From Cupriavidus pauculus (GTDB taxonomy: Bacteria; Pseudomonadota; Gammaproteobacteria; Burkholderiales; Burkholderiaceae), in contig NZ_PJRP01000003.1 in assembly GCF_002858765.1 (NCBI RefSeq), forward strand, positions 196,391 to 260,390: a stretch of 64,000 bases of DNA, given 5' to 3'. A program made the position numbers and the translations under genes. The notes under the pieces are model-generated. The model was given only the letters and a program-made list of their open reading frames with translations. It was not told the origin of the DNA and did not search any database. Below, piece after piece: positions 17,448 to 26,274 of the stretch; position 1 is the stretch's first letter, and the number at the start of each line of letters is the position of its first letter.

Positions 17448-18185
17448 TCAGCGCCCGCGCCGCGCGTTGGCCACGCGGGCGGCCGGCTCGCCGGACTCCG
17501 CCAGCGTCAGCTCCACCACGCGCAGCACCTCGCGGGCCGTGTTTTCGGAATGCTCGCGCAGGATGTTTGCCAGGCGCGGACGCCCCGGTTCGTGCAGCGC
17601 GGTCATGATGGCCTCGTGTTCCTCGTGCGACTCCTGCCAGCGCATCAGGTCGGCATTCGCCGCGCCGCGCGCGCGATGCACCTTGCTCATCAGCGTGGCA
17701 TAGATGCCCGACAGCACGGCGTTGTCGGCGCTGTCGACGATGAGTTGGTGGATTTCCTGATTGATGCGGAAGTAGTCGGTGCGACGGCCCGAATCGTGCG
17801 CGTCGATCATGGCCTGATGCTTGCGTTCGATCTTGGCCAGCGCCGCGTCGTTGATGCGCTGCGCGGCCAGGTCGCCGGCGTGGGCCTCCAGCCCGTGCAG
17901 CGTCTCGAAGGTGGCGCGCAGTTCGTCGAGGTCGAGCGGGGCCACGCGATAGCCGATGTACTGGCGATGCAGCACCAGCCCTTCGGCCACCAGCACCTTG
18001 AGCGCCTCGCGCAACGGCGTCTTCGATACGTCGAACGCATCGCAGAACGCTTTCTCGTCGATGCGCACGCCGGGCGGCAACTCGCCCTCCTGGATCATCG
18101 TGCGCAGCCGCGCCGCAATTTCGGCCGACATGCCCAGTGTGCGGAGGCGGGCGGTTTTAGGAAGCACTTGTGTCACGAACGTCAC
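17448..18185 (-). CDS. GntR-family (FCD) transcriptional regulator
   Basis: A 245-residue protein with a winged helix at about residues 15-80 (IAARLRTMIQEGELPPG and SKTPLREALKVLVAEGLV) and an all-helical FCD ligand domain. The FCD type usually senses small carboxylates and binds metal. It is divergent from the MFS-hydantoinase operon and is its likely repressor; a palindrome overlaps the operon's -35. The start is a GTG at 18185; an ATG 18 codons in would trim the N-terminus. Confidence 0.92.
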   Translation of the reverse strand: MTFVTQVLPKTARLRTLGMSAEIAARLRTMIQEGELPPGVRIDEKAFCDAFDVSKTPLREALKVLVAEGLVLHRQYIGYRVAPLDLDELRATFETLHGLEAHAGDLAAQRINDAALAKIERKHQAMIDAHDSGRRTDYFRINQEIHQLIVDSADNAVLSGIYATLMSKVHRARGAANADLMRWQESHEEHEAIMTALHEPGRPRLANILREHSENTAREVLRVVELTLAESGEPAARVANARRGR

Positions 18186-18273
18186 CAGAATAGGGAATCT
18201 GCACCAGTCCGAAGATTAGCACACCCAGATTGGTGCTTACCCTATGACGATATAAATCAACAACTTAGCAGCG

Positions 18274-18302
18274 TTGTAATTACAGATTACGTATCCTATA
18301 CT
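18274..18302 (+). promoter_or_regulatory. Operon promoter with overlapping GntR-type operator
   Basis: TTGTAA (18274-18279) and TATACT (18297-18302) are spaced by exactly 17 bp, a good sigma-70 promoter. The perfect palindrome TGTAATTACA (18275-18284) overlaps the -35 and fits the GT-N4-AC pattern of FadR/FCD regulators. A second candidate, CACC-N6-GGTG, is at 18222-18235, toward the regulator gene. Confidence 0.7.
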
Positions 18303-18376
18303 CGCTTTCAGTTGCGCGACACCCAAACAGAAACGCCTCGAAAACGCAGCACCCAAGGAGCAAGGAGACCCCCGCC

Positions 18377-19675
18377 ATGTCAACCACAAGCCAGGCCGCC
18401 ACAATGACGGCCCCGCGCAGCAGCGTCCGCTGGAAGATCTTCCTGATGATGCTGTTCCTCATCGCCATCAACTACATCGACCGCGCGTCGCTGTCGGTGG
18501 CGATGCCGCTGATTGCCAAGGAATTCGACCTGAGCCCCACCATGCAGGGCATGGTCCTGAGCGCGTTCTTCTGGACCTATGCGCTGATGCAGGTGCCGGG
18601 TGGCATGCTGGCCGACAAGTACAAGCCGCGCATCGTGATTGCCTGCGCCACCGTGTTCTGGGGGGCATTCCAGGCCCTGGCCGCTGTCTGCACCACCACC
18701 ACGGCCTTATTGCTGACCCGCCTGGGACTGGGCGCCGCCGAAGCGCCGATCTATCCGGCAGGAGGCAAGCTCAACGCCATCTGGATGACCCAGAACGAAC
18801 GCGGCCGCGGCGCCACGCTGCTCGATGGTGGCGCCCCGCTGGGCGCGGCGCTCGGCGCGATCATCATCACGTGGCTGATTTCCGCGCTTGGTTCGTGGCG
18901 CCTGGCCTTCGTGGTGGCCGGCGTCGGCACTGTCATCGCCGGTGCCGTGGCCTGGTGGTACATCCGCAATTCACCGCGCGAACACGCCGGCGTCAATGAA
19001 CTGGAAGCCAGCTACCTGGAAGAAGCCCACGCCACCGAACACCGCGCCGAGCCGGCCAACCTGTCGGGCCGCTCGCTCGACTTCTTCAAGTACCGCTCGG
19101 TCTGGTGCATGGCCATTGGCTGGATGTGCTTCAACACCGTCTTCTACGGCCTGCTGACCTGGATGCCGAACTACCTGAACAAGGTGCATGGCTTCGACAT
19201 CAAGGCCATGGGCGGCGCCAGCTTCATCATCTTCTTCTCCGGCTTCGTCGGCGAACTGATCGGCGGCTGGATTGCCGACAAGTGGAAGGAAGCCGGCGGC
19301 CGGCCCAACGTGGTCATGCGCACGCTGTTCGGCATTGCCGCCGTGGTGGCCACGGTCTCGATCTTCTCGGTGGCCTACGTGACCAACGCCGTGGTGGTCG
19401 TGGCGCTGCTCTCGTCCACGCTGTTCTTCCTGCGCTGGTGCGGCCTGTTCTGGTGCATCCCGTCGATCCTGGGCACCCGCAACAAGATCGGCTTCCTGGG
19501 CGGCGTGATGAACCTGGGCGGCAATATCGGCGGCATCAGCGTGCCGATCATCGTCGGCATGATCGTGCAGTACACCGGTTCCTACTTCCTGGCCCTGATG
19601 TTCTTCGCGGCTGCCGGCGTTGGCCTGCTGCTGGCGTCCACGGCCATCGACTACGAAAAGAAGATCCCGGTCTGA
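18377..19675 (+). CDS. MFS transporter (anion:cation symporter type)
   Basis: A 432-residue, 12-segment inner-membrane permease. NYIDRASLSVAMPLIAKEF in the first helix and ADKYKPR after helix 2 match the ACS family (GudP/ExuT-like) that imports organic acids with protons. As first gene of the operon it presumably imports the substrate used by the downstream enzymes. A GC-rich hairpin follows the stop within the 112-bp gap before the next gene. Confidence 0.9.
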   Translation: MSTTSQAATMTAPRSSVRWKIFLMMLFLIAINYIDRASLSVAMPLIAKEFDLSPTMQGMVLSAFFWTYALMQVPGGMLADKYKPRIVIACATVFWGAFQALAAVCTTTTALLLTRLGLGAAEAPIYPAGGKLNAIWMTQNERGRGATLLDGGAPLGAALGAIIITWLISALGSWRLAFVVAGVGTVIAGAVAWWYIRNSPREHAGVNELEASYLEEAHATEHRAEPANLSGRSLDFFKYRSVWCMAIGWMCFNTVFYGLLTWMPNYLNKVHGFDIKAMGGASFIIFFSGFVGELIGGWIADKWKEAGGRPNVVMRTLFGIAAVVATVSIFSVAYVTNAVVVVALLSSTLFFLRWCGLFWCIPSILGTRNKIGFLGGVMNLGGNIGGISVPIIVGMIVQYTGSYFLALMFFAAAGVGLLLASTAIDYEKKIPV

Positions 19676-19684
19676 CCATCGCCG

Positions 19685-19707
19685 GCTGGAGGGGTCCCGC
19701 CTCCAGC
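19685..19707 (+). other. Intercistronic hairpin
   Basis: GCTGGAGG (19685-19692) pairs with CCTCCAGC (19700-19707) around 7 bases, without a T-tract. It could stabilise or partly attenuate the operon message after the transporter gene. Confidence 0.4.
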
Positions 19708-19787
19708 GGCAACCCGAACCGCAAGACCCATATCGAAACCCGAGGCATCGCGTTCAGACGGTGCCCGAATACTCCCGAGAATTAACC

Positions 19788-20516
19788 ATGAGCAAGCAGA
19801 TTCGCCTTGGCATGCTGACGCCCTCTTCCAACACCGCGCTGGAGCCCATTACCAGCGCGATGGTCAGCGGCCTGCCCAACGTCAGCGCGCATTTCTCGCG
19901 CTTCACGGTCACCGAGATTTCGCTGCGCGACCAGGCGCTGGGGCAGTTCGACCTGGAGAAGATCCTGGGCGCAGCGCGCCTGCTGGCCGACGCCCGCGTG
20001 GATGTGATCGCGTGGAACGGCACGTCGTCGGGCTGGCTCGGTTTCGACCGCGACCAAGCACTGTGCAAGCAGATCACCGAGGCCACCGGCATCCCGGCCA
20101 CCACCTCGGTGCTGGCGTTGAACGAGATTCTGGAGAAGACCGGCGCGCGCCGCTTCGGCCTGGCCACGCCTTACCTGGACGACGTGCAGCAGCGCATCAT
20201 CGCCAACTACCAGCGCAGCGGCTTCGATGCCTCGGCGGAGCGTCACTTGGACCTGCATGTGAACTACAGCTTCGCCGAGGTGGAGGCAGACACCATCCGC
20301 AAGATGGTGCGCGAGCTGGCCGGCCAGAACGTGCAGGCCATCACCACGTTCTGCACCAACCTGCACGCCGCGCACCTGGCCGAGGAACTGGAAGCCGAGA
20401 CCGGCATCCCGCTGTACGACACGATCTCCACCGTGGTGTGGAAGTCGCTGCGGCTGGCGGGCGTGGACACCAGCGCCCTGAAGGGCTGGGGCCGCCTGTT
20501 CCGCGAAGTCGCGTAA
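19788..20516 (+). CDS. Maleate isomerase / arylmalonate decarboxylase-like protein
   Basis: A 242-residue Asp/Glu racemase-superfamily protein beginning with the GMLTPSSNTALEP motif typical of maleate cis-trans isomerase and AMDase. The first active-site position is WNGTSSGW (no Cys near residue 78), while the second carries C189 in TTFCTNLHAAHL. That single-Cys layout is the one of AMDase (C188), not of maleate isomerase, which uses two. The real reaction is unknown: isomerisation, decarboxylation or racemisation are possible. It is second in the GntR-controlled operon. Confidence 0.82.
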   Translation: MSKQIRLGMLTPSSNTALEPITSAMVSGLPNVSAHFSRFTVTEISLRDQALGQFDLEKILGAARLLADARVDVIAWNGTSSGWLGFDRDQALCKQITEATGIPATTSVLALNEILEKTGARRFGLATPYLDDVQQRIIANYQRSGFDASAERHLDLHVNYSFAEVEADTIRKMVRELAGQNVQAITTFCTNLHAAHLAEELEAETGIPLYDTISTVVWKSLRLAGVDTSALKGWGRLFREVA

Positions 20517-20536
20517 CGGTAACGCATCGGAGACTG

Positions 20537-21961
20537 ATGACCATGCCTGCAGACAACAATCTTGACCTGGTGATCCGCAATGCCGACGTGGTCACCGCTT
20601 CCGACCGCTTTCGCTGCGACATCGGTGTACGCGGCGGCAAGATCGTGGCGCTGGGCCACGGCCTGCCCGCCGCACGGCAGGAAGTCGACGCCACGGGCCT
20701 GCTGGCCCTGCCCGGCGGTGTCGATGGCCACTGCCACCTGGACCAGCCCATGCCCGACGGCATGCGCATGGCCGACGACTTCTTCACCGGCACGCGCGCG
20801 GCCGTGTGCGGCGGCACCACTACGGTGATCCCGTTCGCCGCGCAGGAAAAAGGCGCCTCGCTCAAGGCTGCCGTGGCCGACTATCATCGCCGCGCCGACG
20901 GTCGCGCCGTGATCGACTACGCGTTCCATCTGATCGTGGCCGATCCCACGCCGGCCGTGCTGCAGGACGAACTGCCGTCGCTCATCCGCCAGGGCTACAG
21001 CTCGTTCAAGGTCTACATGACCTACGACGACCTGAAGCTGTCGGACCGCGAGATGCTCGAAGTACTGGACGTCGCGCGCCAGAACCAGGCCCTGGTGATG
21101 GTGCACGCCGAGAGCGCCGACTGCATCTCGTGGCTGACCGACAAGCTGACTGGCGAAGGCCGCATCGCGCCGCGCTTCCACGGGCTGGCCCGCCCGGCCG
21201 TGGTCGAGCGCGAAGCCACGCACCGCGCGATCTCGTTCGCCGAACTGGTCGACGTGCCGATCCTGATCGTGCATGTGTCTGGCAAGGAAGCCATCGAGCA
21301 GATCCGCTGGGCGCAGGGCCGCGGCCTGAAGATCCTGGCCGAGACCTGCCCGCAGTACCTGTACCTGACCGCCGAAGACATGGGCCTGCCCGGCGACGAC
21401 GGCTACGAAGGCGCCAAGTGCATCTGCAGCCCGCCGCCGCGCGACCCGGAAAACCAGGCTGCCGTCTGGCGTGCGCTGGCCAACGGCGTGTTCAGCGTGT
21501 TCTCGTCGGACCACGCGCCATTCAACTACGACGACCCCGAAGGCAAGAAGCTGGGCGGCGTGGCCCAGCCGTTCGACCATATCCCCAACGGCGTGCCCGG
21601 TATCGAAACCCGCCTGCCGCTGCTGTTCGATGGCGTGCAGCGCGGCAAGCTGTCGCTGCACCAGTTCGTCGAACTGACGTCGTACCGGCCCGCCAAGATC
21701 TACGGCCTCTATCCGCGCAAGGGAACCATCGCCGTAGGCGCCGATGCCGACATCGTGCTGTGGGACCCGGCGCGCAAGGTGCGCATTGCCAACAGCAACC
21801 TGCACCACGCAGTGGACTACACGCCGTACGAAGGCATCGAAGTCACCGGCTGGCCGATGACCACGTTCTCGCGCGGCGAGATGATCGTGCACAACGGCGA
21901 GTACCTGGAGCCGGCCGCAGGACGCGGCAAGTTCCTGGAAGCGGGCCAACCCGAACTGTGA
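20537..21961 (+). CDS. Dihydropyrimidinase / D-hydantoinase-like amidohydrolase
   Basis: A 474-residue cyclic amidohydrolase. All metal-site elements are visible: DGHCHLD (HxH), the carboxylated Lys in SSFKVYMTY, VMVHAES, ILIVHVSG and SSDHAPF. It opens 5- or 6-membered cyclic ureides such as hydantoins or dihydropyrimidines to N-carbamoyl acids in the cytoplasm. No carbamoylase gene is in the operon. Two ATG codons six bases apart (20537 and 20543) can start it. It is followed 5 bp later by the racemase-like gene. Confidence 0.9.
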   Translation: MTMPADNNLDLVIRNADVVTASDRFRCDIGVRGGKIVALGHGLPAARQEVDATGLLALPGGVDGHCHLDQPMPDGMRMADDFFTGTRAAVCGGTTTVIPFAAQEKGASLKAAVADYHRRADGRAVIDYAFHLIVADPTPAVLQDELPSLIRQGYSSFKVYMTYDDLKLSDREMLEVLDVARQNQALVMVHAESADCISWLTDKLTGEGRIAPRFHGLARPAVVEREATHRAISFAELVDVPILIVHVSGKEAIEQIRWAQGRGLKILAETCPQYLYLTAEDMGLPGDDGYEGAKCICSPPPRDPENQAAVWRALANGVFSVFSSDHAPFNYDDPEGKKLGGVAQPFDHIPNGVPGIETRLPLLFDGVQRGKLSLHQFVELTSYRPAKIYGLYPRKGTIAVGADADIVLWDPARKVRIANSNLHHAVDYTPYEGIEVTGWPMTTFSRGEMIVHNGEYLEPAAGRGKFLEAGQPEL

Positions 21962-21966
21962 ATACC

Positions 21967-22704
21967 ATGAACCTCCTGATCGTCAATCCGAATATCAGCG
22001 CGTCAGTGACCGACCTGATCGACGCCGAAGCCCGGCGTACCGCATCGGCGGACACGCGCATCACGATGGCCACGGCCAGTTTCGGCGTGGCCTATATCGA
22101 AACGCGCTTCGAGGCGCTGGTGGGCGGCTACGCCACGGCGTGCGCCGCCGCCGAACACGCGGGGAGCTTCGACGGCCTGATCGTCGCCGCGTTTGGCGAC
22201 CCCGGGCTGGCCGGGCTCAAGGAACTGTTCGACGTACCGGTCGTCGGCATGACCGAAGCCGCGTTGGCCAGCGCCTGCCTGCTGGGACAGCGCTTCTCGA
22301 TCATCGCGATTTCGCACCGCATTGAAGCCTGGTATCGCGAATGCGTGGCCGCGAACGGACTGTCGTCGCGGCTGGCCAGCATCCGGTCGCTGCAGTCGCC
22401 GCTGCGTGACATTGGCAGCGTGCAGGAAGACCATGCAGCCCGGCTGGAAGAGATGAGCCTGCAGGCCGTGCGCGAGGACGGCGCCGACGTGATCATCGTG
22501 GCCGGCGCCCCGCTGGCGGGCCTGGCGCGCTCGCTCCAGGGCCGGATTCCGGTGCCGGTGGTCGACGGCGTCAGCAGCGCCGTGCGGCATTGCGAATCGC
22601 TGGTGGCACTTCGCGCCGGCGGTGCCCGCGAAGGCAGCTTCGCGCGCCCGCCGCAGAAGGCCAACGCCGGCCTGCCGGCGGCCCTGGTGCACCTGCTGGC
22701 GTAG
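21967..22704 (+). CDS. Asp/Glu/hydantoin racemase homologue lacking catalytic cysteines
   Basis: The 245-residue protein has the hydantoin racemase N-terminus (LLIVNPNISASVTD) and the C-terminal VPVVDGVSSAV. At the two positions where racemases carry catalytic Cys, it has A75 (VAAFGDPG instead of ACFGDPG) and G180 (VAGAPLAG instead of LGCAGMA). It therefore probably does not racemise by two-base cysteine chemistry and may be another enzyme or a binding protein. It starts 5 bp after the hydantoinase stop and ends the operon. Confidence 0.85.
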   Translation: MNLLIVNPNISASVTDLIDAEARRTASADTRITMATASFGVAYIETRFEALVGGYATACAAAEHAGSFDGLIVAAFGDPGLAGLKELFDVPVVGMTEAALASACLLGQRFSIIAISHRIEAWYRECVAANGLSSRLASIRSLQSPLRDIGSVQEDHAARLEEMSLQAVREDGADVIIVAGAPLAGLARSLQGRIPVPVVDGVSSAVRHCESLVALRAGGAREGSFARPPQKANAGLPAALVHLLA

Positions 22705-22764
22705 TCCTGCGCCAACCGCCTTCGCGGACCAGGCGGCCGCAGCCGCCCCAGGGGAACGCCGTTC

Positions 22765-24468
22765 TCAGCGGAGGTCAGGGAAATCTTCTTCCCAATACTC
22801 GTCCGGCATGCGCGAGGACTGGTCCTCGCGCTCCATCTCGCGGCGGCGGAGTTCTACCCGCCGGATCTTGCCCGATATCGTTTTGGGCAGCTCGCTGAAT
22901 TGCAATCGGCGGATCCGCTTGTAAGGCGCCAGCTTTTCCCTTGAGAAGCGAAAAACCGCTTGCGCCAGCTCGGGCCCGGCGGTGTAGCCCTGGCGAACCG
23001 TGACGTAGGCCTTCGGCACACACAGCCTTACCGGATCGGGGCTGGGCACCACGGCGGCCTCGCCAATCGCCTCGTGTTCGATCAGCACGCTTTCCAGCTC
23101 GAACGGGCTCAGCCGGTAATCGGATGCCTTGAACACGTCGTCGGTGCGGCCGACGTAGACAAGGTAGCCATCGTCTCGCCGCAAGGCGATGTCGGACGTG
23201 TGATACCAGCCGTTGCGCATCGCTTCCGCCGTGGCCTTCTCGTTGTTGGCGTAGCCGCTCATCAGTCCAACCGGGCCGCTGGCCAGCGACAGGACAATCT
23301 CGCCTTCCTCAGCGGGCCGGTCGTCGGTATCGACCAGCTCGACCCCGTAGCCGGGCAGTGGCCGCCCCATGGAGCCCGGCACCACCGGCTGCCCCGGAGG
23401 ATTTCCGATCTGGCAGGTCGTCTCGGTTTGTCCGTATCCATCGCGAATGGTCAGGCCCCATGCGTTTTGCACGCGCTCGATGACCTCGGGGTTCAGCGGC
23501 TCTCCCGCGCCAACGACCTCGCGCAGCTTTACGTCATAGGACGACAATGGCTCCTGCACGAGCATCCGCCATACCGTCGGCGGCGCGCAGAGCGTCGTCA
23601 CGCCGCACCGCACCAGCACGTCCAGCGTGTCACGGGGAACGAAACGGGCGAAGTTGTAGATGAAGACGCAAGCCTGGGCATTCCACGGCGCGAAGATGCA
23701 GCTCCAGGCGTGCTTGGCCCAGCCCGGCGAGCTGATATTCCAATGAAGGTCGCCGGGCTGCAGGCCGATCCAGTACATCGTTGACAGGTGGCCAACCGGA
23801 TAGCTCTGGTGGGAGTGCTCCACGAGCTTCGGCTTCGACGTGGTTCCCGACGTGAAATACAGGAGGAAAGGGGCCGACGCGTGCGTCACCCCGTCCGGCA
23901 CAAATGCCTGCGACGCCTGACGGGCATCGCCAATGTCGTGCCACCCGCCCGCCGGGGCGCCGACCGAGATGCGCGTCACGCTTGCGTCCACCCCGTCGAA
24001 CTTGCCCAGTTCAGCGCCATCCACCAGAACGAACCGGGCTCCGCCCGCCTGTATGCGTTCACGAACATCGTCGGCGGACAACTGCGTCGTGGCGGGCAGC
24101 ACGATGGCGCCGAGCTTCATCGCCGCCAGCATGACGTCCCACAACTCCACCCGATTCGGCAGCATCAGCAGCAGCCGATCCCCCCGGGACACCCCCAACG
24201 CGCGCAGGTAGTTGGCCGTGCGCGACGACCTTTCAGACATCTCACTGAAGGACCACGACGTGCCGGCGTCGTCCGGCTTGTCCACGATCCTGAGCGCGGG
24301 ATTGTCATTGCCCCGGGCCATGACGTCGAAGTAGTCCAGCGCCCAGTTGAAGACGCCGAGCACCGGCCAGGCGAAGTCCCGGTAGGCCAGATCGTAGTCC
24401 GTGCGGTGCTGCAGCAGAAAATCCCGTGCCGCGATGAACCCTGCGGCGCCTGACGCTACATCCTTCAT
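22765..24468 (-). CDS. AMP-dependent acyl-CoA synthetase
   Basis: A 567-residue ANL-superfamily ligase. The P-loop YFTSGTTSKPK is at about 205, GYGQTET near 345, the hinge SDYRLSPFELE near 440, and the C-terminal catalytic Lys in PKTISGKIRR near 540. It activates a carboxylic acid with ATP and joins it to CoA; the region most resembles medium-chain or aromatic acid synthetases (MACS group). Substrate is not determined. It is divergent from a cupin gene, with an inverted repeat between them. Confidence 0.9.
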   Translation of the reverse strand: MKDVASGAAGFIAARDFLLQHRTDYDLAYRDFAWPVLGVFNWALDYFDVMARGNDNPALRIVDKPDDAGTSWSFSEMSERSSRTANYLRALGVSRGDRLLLMLPNRVELWDVMLAAMKLGAIVLPATTQLSADDVRERIQAGGARFVLVDGAELGKFDGVDASVTRISVGAPAGGWHDIGDARQASQAFVPDGVTHASAPFLLYFTSGTTSKPKLVEHSHQSYPVGHLSTMYWIGLQPGDLHWNISSPGWAKHAWSCIFAPWNAQACVFIYNFARFVPRDTLDVLVRCGVTTLCAPPTVWRMLVQEPLSSYDVKLREVVGAGEPLNPEVIERVQNAWGLTIRDGYGQTETTCQIGNPPGQPVVPGSMGRPLPGYGVELVDTDDRPAEEGEIVLSLASGPVGLMSGYANNEKATAEAMRNGWYHTSDIALRRDDGYLVYVGRTDDVFKASDYRLSPFELESVLIEHEAIGEAAVVPSPDPVRLCVPKAYVTVRQGYTAGPELAQAVFRFSREKLAPYKRIRRLQFSELPKTISGKIRRVELRRREMEREDQSSRMPDEYWEEDFPDLR

Positions 24469-24496
24469 CCTTGTCTCCTGTGGTGGTCCCCCAAGT

Positions 24497-24522
24497 GCAA
24501 TCCAGTATAGTCACCGGATTGC
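24497..24522. promoter_or_regulatory. Inverted repeat between acyl-CoA synthetase and cupin genes
   Basis: GCAATCC (24497-24503) and GGATTGC (24516-24522) are perfect arms around 12 bases that include TATAGT, which read on the other strand is a -10-like ACTATA. This is a plausible operator in the 108-bp divergent promoter. Confidence 0.5.
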
Positions 24523-24576
24523 CTCCGGGAGCCGGCACGTCCTGGCCGGAACGTGGGCACGACAGGAGACAGCAGC

Positions 24577-24918
24577 ATGAAGATGGACGCCTTTGCATTC
24601 GGCACCACCAACTGGGCCGAGGTCGAGCCTATCGAGCATCCCGGCGAAACCGGCATGGCCTACTGGCGCACGCGGTTCTTTGGCGAGCAGCCAAACCAGA
24701 TCCGCGTGCGGATGGTCGAATACTCCCCCGGCTATCTGGCGGACCACTGGTGCCAGAAGGGGCACATCCTCTTCTGCCTGGACGGCGAGCTGGAAACCAC
24801 GCTGGAGGATGGCCGGAAGTTTGTGCTGACGCCCGGCACGAGCTATCAGGTGGGCGACAACGCCGAGCCGCACCAGTCCTATACGCGGATCGGTGCCAGG
24901 CTGTTCATCGTCGACTGA
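24577..24918 (+). CDS. DHCW-motif cupin-fold protein
   Basis: The 113-residue single-domain cupin carries LADHWCQKGHILFC, the characteristic DHxC/GH region of the DHCW-motif cupins, and a second half with GTSYQVGDNAEPHQS. The His residues probably bind a metal. The biochemical role of this subfamily is not known. ACAGGAGAC before the ATG at 24577 fixes the start. It is divergent from the acyl-CoA synthetase and convergent with the RND operon. Confidence 0.85.
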   Translation: MKMDAFAFGTTNWAEVEPIEHPGETGMAYWRTRFFGEQPNQIRVRMVEYSPGYLADHWCQKGHILFCLDGELETTLEDGRKFVLTPGTSYQVGDNAEPHQSYTRIGARLFIVD

Positions 24919-24927
24919 AGGCGAAGC

Positions 24928-24946
24928 GCCCGGCCTGAAGCCGGGC
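24928..24946. terminator. GC hairpin between convergent genes
   Basis: GCCCGGC (24928-24934) pairs with GCCGGGC (24940-24946) around CTGAA. No T-tract follows on either strand, so termination ability is doubtful. Confidence 0.4.
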
Positions 24947-24954
24947 ACCCCCGA

Positions 24955-26274
24955 TCAAGGCGCCTCGAACCGCGACTGCTCGTGCAGTTCCAGCCGCAGC
25001 TTCTGCTGCGCCTCCAGCGCATTGACCATGGCCGTACGCGCCGCCAGCGTGGTCTCGGTCAGCCCCCGGCGCACGACCAGCAACTGGCCGATGCCGATCT
25101 CGCCGGCCACGTAGGCACGGGCCGCGCGATCCGCGGCGCTCTGGTCGAGCGTCAGCGCGGCTTGTTGGGCGCGCGCCGCCTGCTCCAGCCCCGTGACCGA
25201 TCTGGCCAGCACATCGAACTCGGCCCCGGCCGTCTGCTCCACGGCGGCACGCCGGCGCGCGGCGGCTTCGGCGTCGGCCACCGCCGCCAGCGCGACGGAT
25301 CGCCGATGCGCGGACCCCAGCGGCATCGAGATCGACAACCCCGCAATGCGCTCCGCCCCGCCGCGCTCGACCGTGACAAACGCCCCCACCGTCGGATCGG
25401 GCTTGCGCTCTAGGTCCGAGCGGCGGGCCGCACGGCTGGCCACCGCTTCGTCGGCAATCGCCAGCCGCACGGCATGGCTGACATCGAGATAGCGGGCCCG
25501 CGCGCCTTCGCCGAGCAGATCCCCGGCAGCCGCCGGCGGCATCGTGGCAATCTGCGGTCCGGCCGGCATGGCGACGGGCAGGCCCAGCGCCGGAAAGCGC
25601 GCCCGCAGTTCGGCTTCCGCCGCACCCTGTGTCGCGCTGGCGCCGGCCAGCGCCGCTTCAGCGCGCGCCTTTTCGGCCTGCACGATTTCCAGGTCCATGG
25701 GCGCGGCGTCGCTGGCACGCACCCGCTTGCCCGTCGACGTCACCAGATCGCCGGCCAGTGCGGCACTTCGCACCATGGCGGCGGTGGCCTGGCGCGCACG
25801 CAGCACGTTGAACCACAGTGCCAGCATCTGCTTCGACGTTTCGTGCTGCGCGTCGTCCAGCGCGATATCGCCCTGGTCGATCGTGGCATCGGCCAATGCT
25901 GCGTCCGCGTCGGACTTGCCCCACAGCCGCAGCGGCCGCTCGATGGCGACCTGCCCTTCCGCGAAATTGTCGGACGGGTCGCGAACATGGCGCCGCTGCC
26001 CCGTGGCCCGCACCACGAACTCGGCCGTGCCGGCGCGAATGCCACTGGCCCGCGCGCTAGCGCTGTCACGGCGCGCCCTGGCCGCCGCCACGTCCGGCGC
26101 AGCATCCAGCGCGGCGCGTACTGACACGGCCGTCGGCAGATAGCTTTCCTCGGTCACGGCGTGCATTTCGGGTGCCCGGGCCTCCGCGGCGCAAACGCCC
26201 GACGCCCACCAGCCGGCAACCAGCACGATGCCGAGCGTCAGCTTCAGTTTCAGTTTCTGATCATGCGTCTTCAT
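24955..26274 (-). CDS. Outer-membrane factor of heavy-metal RND system (CzcC-like)
   Basis: The 439-residue protein has a signal peptide (cleavage near CAA-EA) and the long Ala-rich helical pattern of TolC/CzcC channel proteins, with two repeated halves. It would form the outer-membrane exit duct for the RND pump. It is last in the operon, overlapping the pump gene by ATGA, giving the order B-A-C rather than the czc order C-B-A. No lipobox is evident. The start at 26274 is chosen for its signal peptide. Confidence 0.87.
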   Translation of the reverse strand: MKTHDQKLKLKLTLGIVLVAGWWASGVCAAEARAPEMHAVTEESYLPTAVSVRAALDAAPDVAAARARRDSASARASGIRAGTAEFVVRATGQRRHVRDPSDNFAEGQVAIERPLRLWGKSDADAALADATIDQGDIALDDAQHETSKQMLALWFNVLRARQATAAMVRSAALAGDLVTSTGKRVRASDAAPMDLEIVQAEKARAEAALAGASATQGAAEAELRARFPALGLPVAMPAGPQIATMPPAAAGDLLGEGARARYLDVSHAVRLAIADEAVASRAARRSDLERKPDPTVGAFVTVERGGAERIAGLSISMPLGSAHRRSVALAAVADAEAAARRRAAVEQTAGAEFDVLARSVTGLEQAARAQQAALTLDQSAADRAARAYVAGEIGIGQLLVVRRGLTETTLAARTAMVNALEAQQKLRLELHEQSRFEAP

